Below are positions 9,441 to 19,400 of a stretch of DNA of 64,000 nt, piece after piece. Both the position numbers and the translations under genes were made by a program. The notes beneath the pieces were generated by a model. The model saw nothing but the letters and a program-made list of their open reading frames with translations. It had not been told where the DNA came from and did no database searches. Within the stretch, counting starts at the first letter, position 1, and each line of letters begins with the position of its first letter. Origin of the DNA: Flavobacterium psychroterrae (GTDB lineage: Bacteria > Bacteroidota > Bacteroidia > Flavobacteriales > Flavobacteriaceae); contig NZ_JAGYVZ010000006.1 in the NCBI RefSeq assembly GCF_018380615.1, positions 124,001 to 188,000 of the forward strand. The letters run 5' to 3'.

Positions 9441-9595
9441 TGTGCCGTTAGGCATTAAATATTGGTAGTTAATATAGATTAAAATGCGTTGGCGTGCCGT
9501 AGGTACGCAACACAATGATAAATATTGCGTACCTACGGCACGCTGTATTTATTCCAATTCATATTAACTACCAATATTTAATTCCTAACGGCACA
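9441..9595 (+). repeat. Composite palindrome (about 70-bp arms) with CTACCAATATTTAA core, REP-like
   Basis: The left arm 9441-9510 and right arm 9525-9595 are inverted copies. The outer part is TGTGCCGTTAGG with its complement, the middle is ATTAAATATTGGTAGTTAATAT, broken only by its own arm end, and the inner part is GCGTGCCGTAGGTACGCAA. The loop is about 14 nt. The middle word TTAAATATTGGTAG also occurs in the two elements at 60203-60608, whose outer ends differ. No protein is encoded. Likely a REP/BIME-like element; no transposase lies nearby. Confidence 0.75.
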
Positions 9596-9858
9596 AATTG
9601 TATGCTTTAAAATCTTGATTGGCATGAATAATCCGATTTCTATTATAATAACAAATCTTTTTCATACTGGATTTGGTTTTTATTTCTCGCAGATTTTGCA
9701 GATTTTGCAGATTTTATTTTGACAAAGATGATATTCCGAGGAACGAGAATCTTTCCAAGAAACTTCACAAGAAATTCCTTAGAAAAAATCTTAAAACCTC
9801 AGCAACTTAGCCACTCAGCGACTTAGAACCTCAGTAACTCAGAACCTCAGCAACTTTC
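9596..9858. other. Noncoding spacer downstream of uvrA with word repeats
   Basis: No gene is visible. GCAGATTTT occurs three times in a row near 9689-9715. At 9790-9855 words of the form CTCAGCAACTTAG recur about five times. A similar word set occurs at 48205-48350. The region lies just after the uvrA stop and before a convergent plus-strand terminator. Confidence 0.5.
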
Positions 9859-12654
9859 CTAAAGTTTATCCTTCAAATAAATCCCAGTCACAGATTTCTT
9901 TTCTTTAGCAACATCTTCCGGAGTTCCTTCGGCTAATAAATGTCCGCCGTTTTCACCGCCTTCAGGACCTAAATCAATAATCCAGTCGGCACATTTTATA
10001 AGATCAAGATTATGTTCAATTACAATAATGGAATGTCCTTTTTCGATCAAAGCATCAAAAGACGCTAATAATTTCTTGATATCATGAAAATGTAAACCAG
10101 TTGTAGGTTCATCAAAAACAAATAAAGCTTTGTCTTTTGTTGCACCTTTTACTAAAAACGAAGCCAGTTTAATACGTTGCGCTTCACCACCGGAAAGCGT
10201 TGACGAAGATTGCCCTAACTGAACATATCCTAAACCAACATCTTGCAATGGTTGTAGTTTCTGCGTAATTTTGGTTTGTTTGTTTTTGTCAAAAAATGCA
10301 ATTGAATCATCAATAGTCATTGTTAGAATATCATTGATGTTTTTATCATCAAAAGTTATTTCTAAAATTTCTTTTTTGAATCTTTTTCCGCCGCAAGTTT
10401 CACAAGGAAGAGAAACATCTGCCATAAAAACCATCTCAACGTTTATTGATCCTTCACCTTTACAGGTTTCGCAACGACCACCGTCAACGTTAAAAGAAAA
10501 ATGTTTTGCCTGATAACCTCTTATTTTTGATAACTTTTCTTTTGCATATAACTCTCTAATATCATCATAAGCCTTAATATAAGTTACAGGATTTGAACGT
10601 GAACTCCTCCCAATTGGGTTTTGATCTACGTATTCAATATGTTTTATTTGAGAGAAAGAACCTTTTATTTCACTAAACTGACCCGCTTTTTCAGACGCGT
10701 TTTCCAGTTTCTTTTGTACTGCCGGAAAAAGAATTTTCTTAATCAGTGTACTTTTTCCACTTCCTGAAACTCCTGTAATTACAGTAAGAACATCAAGAGG
10801 AAAAGTTACATTAATATTTTTTAGATTATTTTCTCTGGCGCCAATAATATCAATATGATTTTTAAATTTTCGTCTCTTTTTAGGAACCGAAATTTCTAAA
10901 TCTCCGTTAAGGTATTTTGCCGTTAACGAATCTGATTTTAGGATTTCGTCATAAGTTCCCTGAGCTACTAGATGCCCTCCAAAAGTTCCTGCTTCCGGAC
11001 CAATATCTATAATCATGTCCGCGGCTTTCATGATATCTTCATCATGTTCCACCACAATTACCGTGTTTCCTAAATCACGAAGCGAAAGCAAAACTTTAAT
11101 CAGTCGTTCAGAATCTTTTGGGTGTAAACCAATACTAGGCTCATCCAGAATATACATCGAACCCACCAAACTGCTTCCTAACGAAGTCGCCAGATTAATA
11201 CGCTGTGATTCTCCGCCGGAAAGCGTTGCAGAATTTCTGTTTAAAGTCAGATAATCCAAACCAACTTCTGTCAAAAACGACAAACGATTGTTGATTTCAA
11301 CCATTAAACGTTTCGCAATTTGCTGTTCGTAAACATTTAAATCTATGTTTTTGAAAAAAGTAACCAAATGTTTAATTGGCAAATCAACTAAATCCGAAAC
11401 CGTTTTCCCGTTGATTTTTACGTATGAAGCTTCAATGCGTAAACGTTTTCCGCGACAAGCGTGACATTTTGTTTTTCCGCGATAACGCGACAACATCACA
11501 CGATTTTGAATCTTATAATTTTTTTCTTCCAGTTCCTTAAAGAAACCGTTAAGACCTTGAAAATATTGATTTCCTTTCCAGATTAAATCTTTTTGATCGT
11601 CTGTGAGTTCAAAGAAAGGTTTATGAATTGGGAAATCAAATTTGTATGCATGTTTTATCAATTCATCCTTATACCAGCTCATACTGTCGCCTCGCCAGGG
11701 ATAAATAGCACTTTCAAAAACCGATAAAGAAGTATTTGGGATCACTAGGTCAGCGTCAATACCAATAATATTTCCGTAGCCTTCACAAACCGGACAAGCT
11801 CCGTAAGGATTATTAAAACTGAACAAATGAACATTCGGTTCCAGAAACGTGATTCCGTCAAGCTCAAAATTATTCGAATATGTGAATTTTTTATCTGAAC
11901 CTACTTCCTGTAAATAACAAATACCTTTTCCTTCAAAAAATGCAGTTTGAACCGCATCTGCAAGACGATTATAAAACTCTTCTTCCTCTTTAACAACAAT
12001 TCTGTCAATGATTAATAAGATGTCTTTATTGTCAAGTTTGTGAAGATCAGTAGGAGTGAAATCATCCAGACGAACCATTTCATTATTTACCAAAATACGC
12101 GCAAAACCTTGTTGCAGCAATACTTTTAGTTTATCTTCTAATTTTCGTCCTTCTTCTAAATGAATAGGAGCAAGAAGCATCCATTTGCTGTCTATTTCCA
12201 ATGTTTTTACATCGGCAACAACATCTGTGACCGTATTTTTTTTTACTTCCAATCCGGAAACTGGCGAATATGTACGACCAATTCTTGCAAATAAAAGTTT
12301 AACGTAATCGTAGATTTCGGTAGAAGTTCCAACTGTTGAACGCGCATTCGTAGTATTTACCTTTTGCTCAATAGCAATTGCCGGTGCAATACCTTTAATA
12401 TACTCCACTTTTGGCTTGTCTAAACGTCCCAGGAACTGACGCGCGTAGGAGGATAAACTCTCTACATAACGGCGTTGTCCTTCGGCATACAAAGTATCAA
12501 AAGCCAAGCTTGATTTACCTGATCCTGAAAGACCTGTGATGACAACAAGTTTGTTTCTGGGAATAGCAACATCTACATTTTTTAAATTATGTACCTGCGC
12601 TCCTTTAATTATAATATTATGTTTTGGGTCGAGTGTCGAAAGATCAATTTTCAT
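9859..12654 (-). CDS. uvrA: UvrABC excinuclease subunit A
   Basis: 931 residues from the ATG at 12654; an in-frame ATG at 12666 adds four residues (MTFF) that look like leader. Two ABC modules are visible: the first Walker A is GLSGSGKSS with YAEGQRRYVESLSSYARQF after it, and the second is GVSGSGKST. Both halves have LSGGE signatures. The zinc-binding parts show CPVCEGYG with CHACRGKR and CETCKGEG with CETCGGKR. UvrA dimers scan DNA for bulky lesions and load UvrB in nucleotide excision repair. The length and all key motifs are normal. It stands alone on its strand, with word-repeat spacers on both sides. Confidence 0.97.
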   Translation of the reverse strand: MKIDLSTLDPKHNIIIKGAQVHNLKNVDVAIPRNKLVVITGLSGSGKSSLAFDTLYAEGQRRYVESLSSYARQFLGRLDKPKVEYIKGIAPAIAIEQKVNTTNARSTVGTSTEIYDYVKLLFARIGRTYSPVSGLEVKKNTVTDVVADVKTLEIDSKWMLLAPIHLEEGRKLEDKLKVLLQQGFARILVNNEMVRLDDFTPTDLHKLDNKDILLIIDRIVVKEEEEFYNRLADAVQTAFFEGKGICYLQEVGSDKKFTYSNNFELDGITFLEPNVHLFSFNNPYGACPVCEGYGNIIGIDADLVIPNTSLSVFESAIYPWRGDSMSWYKDELIKHAYKFDFPIHKPFFELTDDQKDLIWKGNQYFQGLNGFFKELEEKNYKIQNRVMLSRYRGKTKCHACRGKRLRIEASYVKINGKTVSDLVDLPIKHLVTFFKNIDLNVYEQQIAKRLMVEINNRLSFLTEVGLDYLTLNRNSATLSGGESQRINLATSLGSSLVGSMYILDEPSIGLHPKDSERLIKVLLSLRDLGNTVIVVEHDEDIMKAADMIIDIGPEAGTFGGHLVAQGTYDEILKSDSLTAKYLNGDLEISVPKKRRKFKNHIDIIGARENNLKNINVTFPLDVLTVITGVSGSGKSTLIKKILFPAVQKKLENASEKAGQFSEIKGSFSQIKHIEYVDQNPIGRSSRSNPVTYIKAYDDIRELYAKEKLSKIRGYQAKHFSFNVDGGRCETCKGEGSINVEMVFMADVSLPCETCGGKRFKKEILEITFDDKNINDILTMTIDDSIAFFDKNKQTKITQKLQPLQDVGLGYVQLGQSSSTLSGGEAQRIKLASFLVKGATKDKALFVFDEPTTGLHFHDIKKLLASFDALIEKGHSIIVIEHNLDLIKCADWIIDLGPEGGENGGHLLAEGTPEDVAKEKKSVTGIYLKDKL

Positions 12655-12672
12655 AAAAAAAGTCAATTTTTA

Positions 12673-12680
12673 CAAAAGTA
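12673..12680 (-). promoter_or_regulatory. Possible -7 element (TACTTTTG) for uvrA
   Basis: The minus strand reads TACTTTTG (TAnnTTTG consensus) about 18 nt upstream of the preferred uvrA ATG at 12654. It would give a very short leader, which argues for the ATG at 12654 over that at 12666. The -33 box is unclear. Confidence 0.35.
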
Positions 12681-12810
12681 ATCAATTTTGAACTGAATTT
12701 TGTTAAACCGATTGTTCCAAATTTTAACTAATTGCGTTAGGTTCAGTCTTAGTTTTTAGTTTTCAGTCTCAGTTTTCAGTCTCAGTTTTTACTCAAAATC
12801 ACATTTGATA

Positions 12811-13330
12811 TATCGCCACAGATTAAAGGGATTATTATTTTAGGCAAAAATTTCGCCACGAATTCCATGAATTTTCACGAATTGAATTTGTGCTAATTTG
12901 TGGAATTTGCGGTTAAAAAAATAACAACCTAAATTATTTTAATCTGTGTTATATATTTTACCGCCAAAGCTTAAAGTGATTATTGTTTTCGCAAAAATGT
13001 TCGCCACGAATTCCACGAATTTTCACGAATTGAATTTGTGTTAATTTGTGGAATTTGCGGTTAAAAAAATACCAACCTAAATTATTTTAATCTGTGTTAT
13101 ATATTTTACCGCCAAAGCTTAAAGTGATTATTGTTTTCGCAAAAATGTTCGCCACGAATTCCACGAATTTTCACGAATTTGAATTTGTGCTAATTTGTGA
13201 AATTTGCGGTTAAAAACATAACATATTAAGTTATTTTAATCTGTAAAATCTGCGGCACATTTCTAAACATATATTTAGTTAATTTTCCAAGACTTTAATT
13301 TGTGAAAATTCGTGAAATTCGTGGCAAAAA
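12811..13330 (+). repeat. 147-148-bp tandem repeats upstream of the glucan-locus regulator
   Basis: Units start at 12844, 12991 and 13139, each opening GCAAAAATnTTCGCCACGAA and carrying TTTGTGGAATTTGCGGTTAA. Units 1 and 2 close with TACCGCCAAAGCTTAAAGTG. The spacing is 147 then 148 bp. A partial unit precedes them from about 12811, and the third decays after about 13262. At 13300-13330 the same words return inverted (GTGAAAATTCGTGAAATTCG). No ORF spans the array. The surrounding gap 12681-13450 contains no other recognisable gene; at 12745-12790 the words CAGTCTCAGTTTT recur. Confidence 0.75.
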
Positions 13331-13450
13331 AAGCTTCACATAGCATCATTTTAATCTATAGCATATTATTTTAACTATCAATTTGTTATTACAATATAAA
13401 ATAAGCTATTTTAGAACTGTTTTTGTAATAAATTAATACCACGGCTCAAT

Positions 13451-16252
13451 TTGAAAACTAAAATTTCCCTACTGTTTTTTTTGATCAGTTTTATCCTGTT
13501 TTCGCAGGAGTTTCCGCCTATTATTAAATATTCATCGGCTGTTTATGGAGCTGGAAATCAGAGCTGGATGATATCTCAGGACGATCAAAACTATTTGTAT
13601 TTTGCTAATAACGATGGGCTTTTAGAATATAATGGCACAAACTGGCAATTATATCCTACGCCGGATGAAACCATTATGCGATCTGTAAAAGTAATTGGCA
13701 GCAAAATTTATACAGGCAGTTATATGAATTTTGGATATTGGACAAGACAAAACAATGGCAAACTAAAATACACTTCCCTTAGTAATACAATCAAAAACAA
13801 GATTTTAGACGATGAACAATTTTGGAATATTCTTAAATACGATCAATGGATTTTATTTCAATCCTTAAACCGAATCTACATTTACGATACCAAAACAGGA
13901 AAATTTAAAATCATTGCGCCTAAAAATGGCGTTGTAAAATCGTTTGCCAATAAAAACGCCATTTATTTTCAAACGATCAAAGACGGGCTTTTTGAAATTG
14001 AAAGTGGAAAAGCAAAACTAGTTTCGGATAATCCGGTTCTTAAAAAATTCACGATTGTAAATGTCTTCACAGCAGAAGATGGTTTATTGATCCAAACCCA
14101 ACTAGATGGAATTTATAAATTATCAGGAAATAATCTAACCCGTTTTGCAACAGATGTTGATTCTGATTTAAAATCGAGTTTTGTATATAGCAGTCAACTT
14201 TTGCAAGACGGAAGTTTTGCATTAGGAACGGTTTCTAACGGAATTTTTATTTTATCGGATAAAGGAAAACTAAAATACCATATTTCGCAAAGCAAAGGTT
14301 TGAGCAATAATACTGCTTTGTCACTTTTTGAAGATAAAGACCAGAATTTGTGGGCGGGACTTGATAACGGAATCAATTGCATCAATATCAATTCGCCAGT
14401 TCATAGTTTTACAGATGATACAGGTATTTTAGGAACCGTTTATGCATCAGCGACCTTAAATGGGTTTTTGTATGTGGGAACAAATCAGGGGTTATTTTGC
14501 AAAAGTATTCAAAGCAATTCAGAGCTTAAATTCATCAACGGAACAAAAGGGCAGGTTTGGTCGCTTTTTGTATACAATAATACACTTTTCTGCGGGCACG
14601 ATTCTGGAACTTTTATTGTAACCAATGATTCGGCACGTAATATATTTTCAGGATCGGGAACCTGGAAATTTGAAGCTGTTCCTAATAATAAAAATCAATT
14701 GCTTCAGGGAAATTATTACGGAATCTCGGTGCTGGAAAAAATAAACAATCAATGGGTTTTCAAAAATAAAATAGAAGGTTTTAATTATTCATCCCGTTAT
14801 TTTGAAATCTCCAATAATCTTGATGTTTATGTAAGTCATGAATACAAAGGAATTTTTAGATTAAAACTAGATAAAGCTTTATTAAAAACGCATGGTTTCT
14901 ACACGTATAAATCTCCTCAAAAAGGGAAAAATGCAAGTTTAACCAAATTTAATAATCAGATTTATTATGCTTATAAAGGCGGAATTTTCAAATTAAACCA
15001 AAACACAAAACTCTTTGAAAAAGACAATTTATTAAGTTCTATTTTCGAAAAAGACGAATATACATCCGGGAAACTAATCGTAGACAATTCAAACAAAATC
15101 TGGTTGTTTTCTAAAAACTACATTCATTACTTTTCTGCCAGTAAATTGAGCAATCAGTTAAAACAGAATGTAATTCCTATTCCGTCCTCACTAACCAATT
15201 CAATGTTAGGATTTGAAAATATTACACAAATTTCAAAATCGACTTATTTAATAGGTACAACAGATGGCTATTATACGCTTAATATTGATGATTTGAGTTT
15301 TAAAAATTACACCATTTTTATAACTGATATTACAATCAATAAGCAAAATGAGATTTTAAAAAATGTTGCCATTCAAAACGAAGGAAGTTTTAAATCTACT
15401 GAGAATAATATCACTTTAAATTACACCGTTCCGGAATACAATAAATACATCAACTCAGAATATCAGTATTTATTAGAAGGTTTCCAGAACGATTGGAGCG
15501 AATGGAGCACAAAAGCGACGGTGAATTTTAAAAACCTTTCACCGGGAAAATATACGTTTAAAGTACGAGCAAAATATGCCAATACAATTTTACAAAATAC
15601 CGCAACTTATACATTTGTAGTTTTAAAACCGTGGTATTTAACTAATCTTGCCTGGTTTATTTATTTCCTGTTAATGTTTGTTTTGGCATATTTTATCAAT
15701 AAATTATATCTCAATTATTACCACAAACAAAAAGAGAAATTAATCGAAGAAAATAATCTATTATTAGAGATTAAAGAGCTGGAAAATGAGCAGCAATTAA
15801 TGAAGCTCAGAAACGAACAGCTTTCTCAGGATGTTGATAATAAAAACCGCGAACTGGCCGTTTCAACAATGAGTTTAAACAGTAAAAACGAATTGCTGGC
15901 TTTTATCAAAGAAGATTTAAAAAAGACAACCCAAAACGATAGCAATAATATCAAATCTGTCATAAGCACCATTAATAAAAACATTACCGAAGAAGATTCC
16001 TGGAATGTTTTTAAAGAAGCTTTTGATAGTGCCGATAAAGATTTTTTGAAGAGAATAAAACAGCTTCATCCATTACTTACTCCAAACGATTTACGTTTGT
16101 GCGCGTATCTTCGACTGAATCTTTCCTCTAAAGAAATTGCACCATTATTCAATATTTCGGTAAGAAGCGTAGAGATAAAAAGATATCGTTTGCGTAAAAA
16201 AATGGATTTACAACACGAAATCGGTTTAGTAGAATATATTCTTGCTGTATAG
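13451..16252 (+). CDS. Membrane-spanning one-component regulator: beta-propeller, Y_Y_Y and LuxR-type HTH
   Basis: 933 residues from a TTG start. A signal peptide (about 1-20, ending ILFSQ) precedes a periplasmic region with repeats of Reg_prop type (for example LWAGLDNGINCI and SLFEDKDQNLW). A Y_Y_Y domain follows (about 650-730, with YLLEGFQNDWSEWS). There is one transmembrane helix (about 733-755), a coiled coil (about 760-830) and a C-terminal LuxR-like helix-turn-helix (about 870-930: NLSSKEIAPLFNISVRSVEI). No histidine-kinase or receiver domain is present, so it differs from hybrid two-component sensors and resembles SusR-like direct regulators. It lies 240 bp upstream of the SusC gene and probably controls that locus by sensing glucan fragments in the periplasm. 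Confidence 0.85.
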   Translation: MKTKISLLFFLISFILFSQEFPPIIKYSSAVYGAGNQSWMISQDDQNYLYFANNDGLLEYNGTNWQLYPTPDETIMRSVKVIGSKIYTGSYMNFGYWTRQNNGKLKYTSLSNTIKNKILDDEQFWNILKYDQWILFQSLNRIYIYDTKTGKFKIIAPKNGVVKSFANKNAIYFQTIKDGLFEIESGKAKLVSDNPVLKKFTIVNVFTAEDGLLIQTQLDGIYKLSGNNLTRFATDVDSDLKSSFVYSSQLLQDGSFALGTVSNGIFILSDKGKLKYHISQSKGLSNNTALSLFEDKDQNLWAGLDNGINCININSPVHSFTDDTGILGTVYASATLNGFLYVGTNQGLFCKSIQSNSELKFINGTKGQVWSLFVYNNTLFCGHDSGTFIVTNDSARNIFSGSGTWKFEAVPNNKNQLLQGNYYGISVLEKINNQWVFKNKIEGFNYSSRYFEISNNLDVYVSHEYKGIFRLKLDKALLKTHGFYTYKSPQKGKNASLTKFNNQIYYAYKGGIFKLNQNTKLFEKDNLLSSIFEKDEYTSGKLIVDNSNKIWLFSKNYIHYFSASKLSNQLKQNVIPIPSSLTNSMLGFENITQISKSTYLIGTTDGYYTLNIDDLSFKNYTIFITDITINKQNEILKNVAIQNEGSFKSTENNITLNYTVPEYNKYINSEYQYLLEGFQNDWSEWSTKATVNFKNLSPGKYTFKVRAKYANTILQNTATYTFVVLKPWYLTNLAWFIYFLLMFVLAYFINKLYLNYYHKQKEKLIEENNLLLEIKELENEQQLMKLRNEQLSQDVDNKNRELAVSTMSLNSKNELLAFIKEDLKKTTQNDSNNIKSVISTINKNITEEDSWNVFKEAFDSADKDFLKRIKQLHPLLTPNDLRLCAYLRLNLSSKEIAPLFNISVRSVEIKRYRLRKKMDLQHEIGLVEYILAV

Positions 16253-16286
16253 TACGTTGCAAATAGCTGCAAAATAACTATACATT

Positions 16287-16305
16287 ACCACAACATTAAC
16301 GTTGT
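16287..16305 (+). promoter_or_regulatory. Possible operator upstream of susC (near-palindrome ACAACATTAACGTTGT)
   Basis: ACAACATTAACGTTGT at 16290-16305 is palindromic at 14 of 16 positions. The word ACCACAACA (16287-16295) recurs inverted as TGTTGTGGT at 16422-16430, abutting a TAAATTTA box. The sites lie between the regulator and susC. Binding is inferred from position only. Confidence 0.3.
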
Positions 16306-16430
16306 ATTAGGAAATTATGGCGTTTGTGTTAAATAAATTAACATTCTTAAATTATAGTTAAATAAGGGTTTATTTTAAAGTATTAATAATTAGTTAAGGT
16401 TTTTTTGAGATGTATGTTTTTTGTTGTGGT

Positions 16431-16438
16431 TAAATTTA
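16431..16438 (+). promoter_or_regulatory. Possible -7 box (TAAATTTA) of the susC promoter
   Basis: A near-match to TAnnTTTG, preceded by TTTG 23 nt upstream and followed by a leader of about 55 nt before the susC ATG at 16493. The last base deviates from consensus, as could be expected of an activator-dependent promoter. Confidence 0.3.
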
Positions 16439-16492
16439 TCGTTTTCCTAAAGGGATAAGATAAATTTAGCTTTCAATAAAAACTAACTAATT

Positions 16493-19400
16493 ATGAAATC
16501 CAAATTATTACTAACCGTACTATTATTGTGTACATCATTTGCGTTCTCGCAAACTTTTGATGTAAGCGGTACAGTACTAGATGACTCAGGTTTATCACTG
16601 CCGGGCGTGAATGTAAAAGTTAAAAGTTCCTCACAAAGTACAACCACAGACTTTGACGGATCGTTTAAATTATCAGCAGTTCCTAAAGGAACTATAATTG
16701 TTTTTAGTTACATAGGTTTTAAAACGCAGGAAGTTGCAGTTTCAGGAACTAAAATAACTGTTAAATTGAGCGATGATGCAAGATCTCTTGATGAAGTCGT
16801 AGTTATTGGTTACGGAACTCAAAAAAAGAGAGAAGTAACAGGAGCAGTTTCTGTAGTAGACAGTAAAACGCTCGACATTTTAAAACCAATAAAAGTCGAA
16901 CAAGCACTTCAGGGAACAGTTTCCGGAGTAAATGTTACCACACAATCCGGAGCACCGGGCGCAAAACTGGATATTCGTATTCGTGGTATTGCAACAAACG
17001 GAGAAAACGGACCTCAGGCAATTATTGATGGTTATGTGGGAGATTTAAGTTTACTTAACCCAAATGACATTGAAACTATTACCGTTTTAAAAGATGCTCA
17101 GGCAGCGATTTACGGAACAATTGGTGCAAACGGGATTATTTTGATTACTACGAAAATGGGTAAGAAAAATTCAAAACCAAAAGTCTCTTTCAACAGTTAC
17201 TCAGGATTTCAGGAAGCTTCAAGAAAATTACCAATTCTAAATGCTACAGAATATGCATTATTGCTGAATGAAAGTTATGCAAATGGCGGAAAACCACTTC
17301 CTTACCCAAATGTAAGTGGATTAGGAAAAGGAACAGACTGGCAAAAAGAAGTTCTGGGCAAAGGTGTACCAATATTAAACAGCGATATTACCATTTCTGG
17401 CGGATCAGATAAAATCACCTATTCTATCAGTGGTTCACATCTTGATCAGGAAGGAATTGTAGGCGAAGCTAAATCCGGCTTTTTAAAAAACACGGCAAGA
17501 ATTGCTTTGGGAGCAGATTTAAGTGATAAAATCAAAATAAAAACAAACGTAATCTACACGTATTTCGACAGAAAAACAATCAACGAAAACGGATTAGGAT
17601 CTGTATTGTTCAATGCCTTAAACGTTCCTGCAACTTTTACTCCGTATGACGCAAATGGCAATTTTACTTTAGTGCCAAGTACAACCGGATTAGGAACAGA
17701 AATTATAAATCCGTTAGCGCAGGTTGCCAATACTTATAATGATTACAACTATAAAAAACTGAATGGAAATTTTGGCTTTGATTATAAAATTTTCAAAGGA
17801 TTTGTATTATCAAGTTCAATAGGTTTTAATACAGCAAACAGCGAAGGAAAAACCTTTAATCCGCAAATAAGTTATGGCGGAAAAGTGTTTGATGTACAAA
17901 GAAGTTCAGTAACACAAACTACCGTAAATGACAACGATTACTCTTTTGATATTTACGGAACTTATACAGCAAAAATTGCAGAAAACCATAATGTTACAGC
18001 AACAATAGGAAATACCATTTACAAACAATGGGGAAATTCTGCTAATGCAACTGGTTTTGATGTACCTAATAATTCATGGGAATTTGCAGATCTTTCCTTA
18101 ACAAAAGGATTACCGAGCGCTTTAAATACAGGTGGATATGTTTATGATCAAAGAAGACTTTCTTATTTTGGAAGAGCGCAATACGATTATAAAGGAAAAT
18201 ATCTTTTTTCTGCAATGATTAGACGTGATTCTTCTACAAAATTTGGTCCTGGTTATAAAGTGGGATATTTTCCATCGTTTACAGCAGGTTGGGTAGTTTC
18301 TGACGAAGGCTTTTTTGGAGAATCAAAAACAATTAACTTCTTAAAATTCAGAGCCAGTTATGGTACTTTAGGAAATGACCAAATTCCGAATAACGGTTTC
18401 TTAGGAATTTTAAACGGAGAAGCAACGTACGTTTTTGACGGAACATTGGTAAACGGAATCGCAACAGGACAATTACCAAATTCTGATTTAAAATGGGAAG
18501 AAGCAAAAAAGTTTGACGTTGGTTTAGATTTAAGATTAATCAACGATAAAGTTTCCATCGTAGCAGATTATTTTATCGATACCAGAAAAGATTTATTGAT
18601 TCCTAATATTCCCGTTTCAGGAATTACAGGAATTGGTGCTCCCGGCGCAAGTGCTCCAACCATGAATGCGGGAACAGTTAGAAATTCAGGAGTTGAATTT
18701 GCGATAGATTACAAAGAAAAATTCTCAGATTCATTTTCTATGAGTGTAGGATATAATGTAACCTTTATTAAAAACGAAGTTCTGGAAGTAAATAACGGAA
18801 CAGGATTTATTGAGCAAGGATCTTTTGGAGTAGGTCAGCCTGCTGCATCTCGTATGGAAGCAGGAAAACCAATTGGATATTTTTACGGTTATAAAACGGA
18901 TGGACTTTTTCAAAATCAAGCCGAAGTTGATGCACATCCGTCACAATTAGCCTTAGGAGCAAACGCTTCGCCGGGAGATATTCGTTACGTAGATGTAAAT
19001 GGCGACGGGATAATTGATACTAAAGACAGAACCGATATTGGCGATCCAATTGCCGATGCTACAATGGGATTCAATTTACAGCTTAATTATAAAAACCTTG
19101 ATTTTGCCATGTACACCTTTGCCTCAATTGGCAACGATATGGTACGTAATTACGAAAGAGTTTTGTCTGATGCCAACAGACTTGATTATGTTTTAGACAG
19201 ATGGACAGGCGAGGGAACAAGTAATTCTGTACCAAGAGTAACTACAGGAGCAACGGCAAACAACGTTCTTTCAGATTATTATGTAGAAGATGCTTCGTAT
19301 GTCAGAATTCAAAACATACAATTAGGATACACAATTAATCCAAAAGTGACTCAAAAAGCCGGAATTACAAAACTGAGGCTTTATACCGGAGTAAATAATC

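Noticed and set aside
12844..13262. CRISPR array
   Set aside because: The periodicity is 147-148 bp with whole units repeated, not short repeats alternating with unique spacers, and no cas gene is present.
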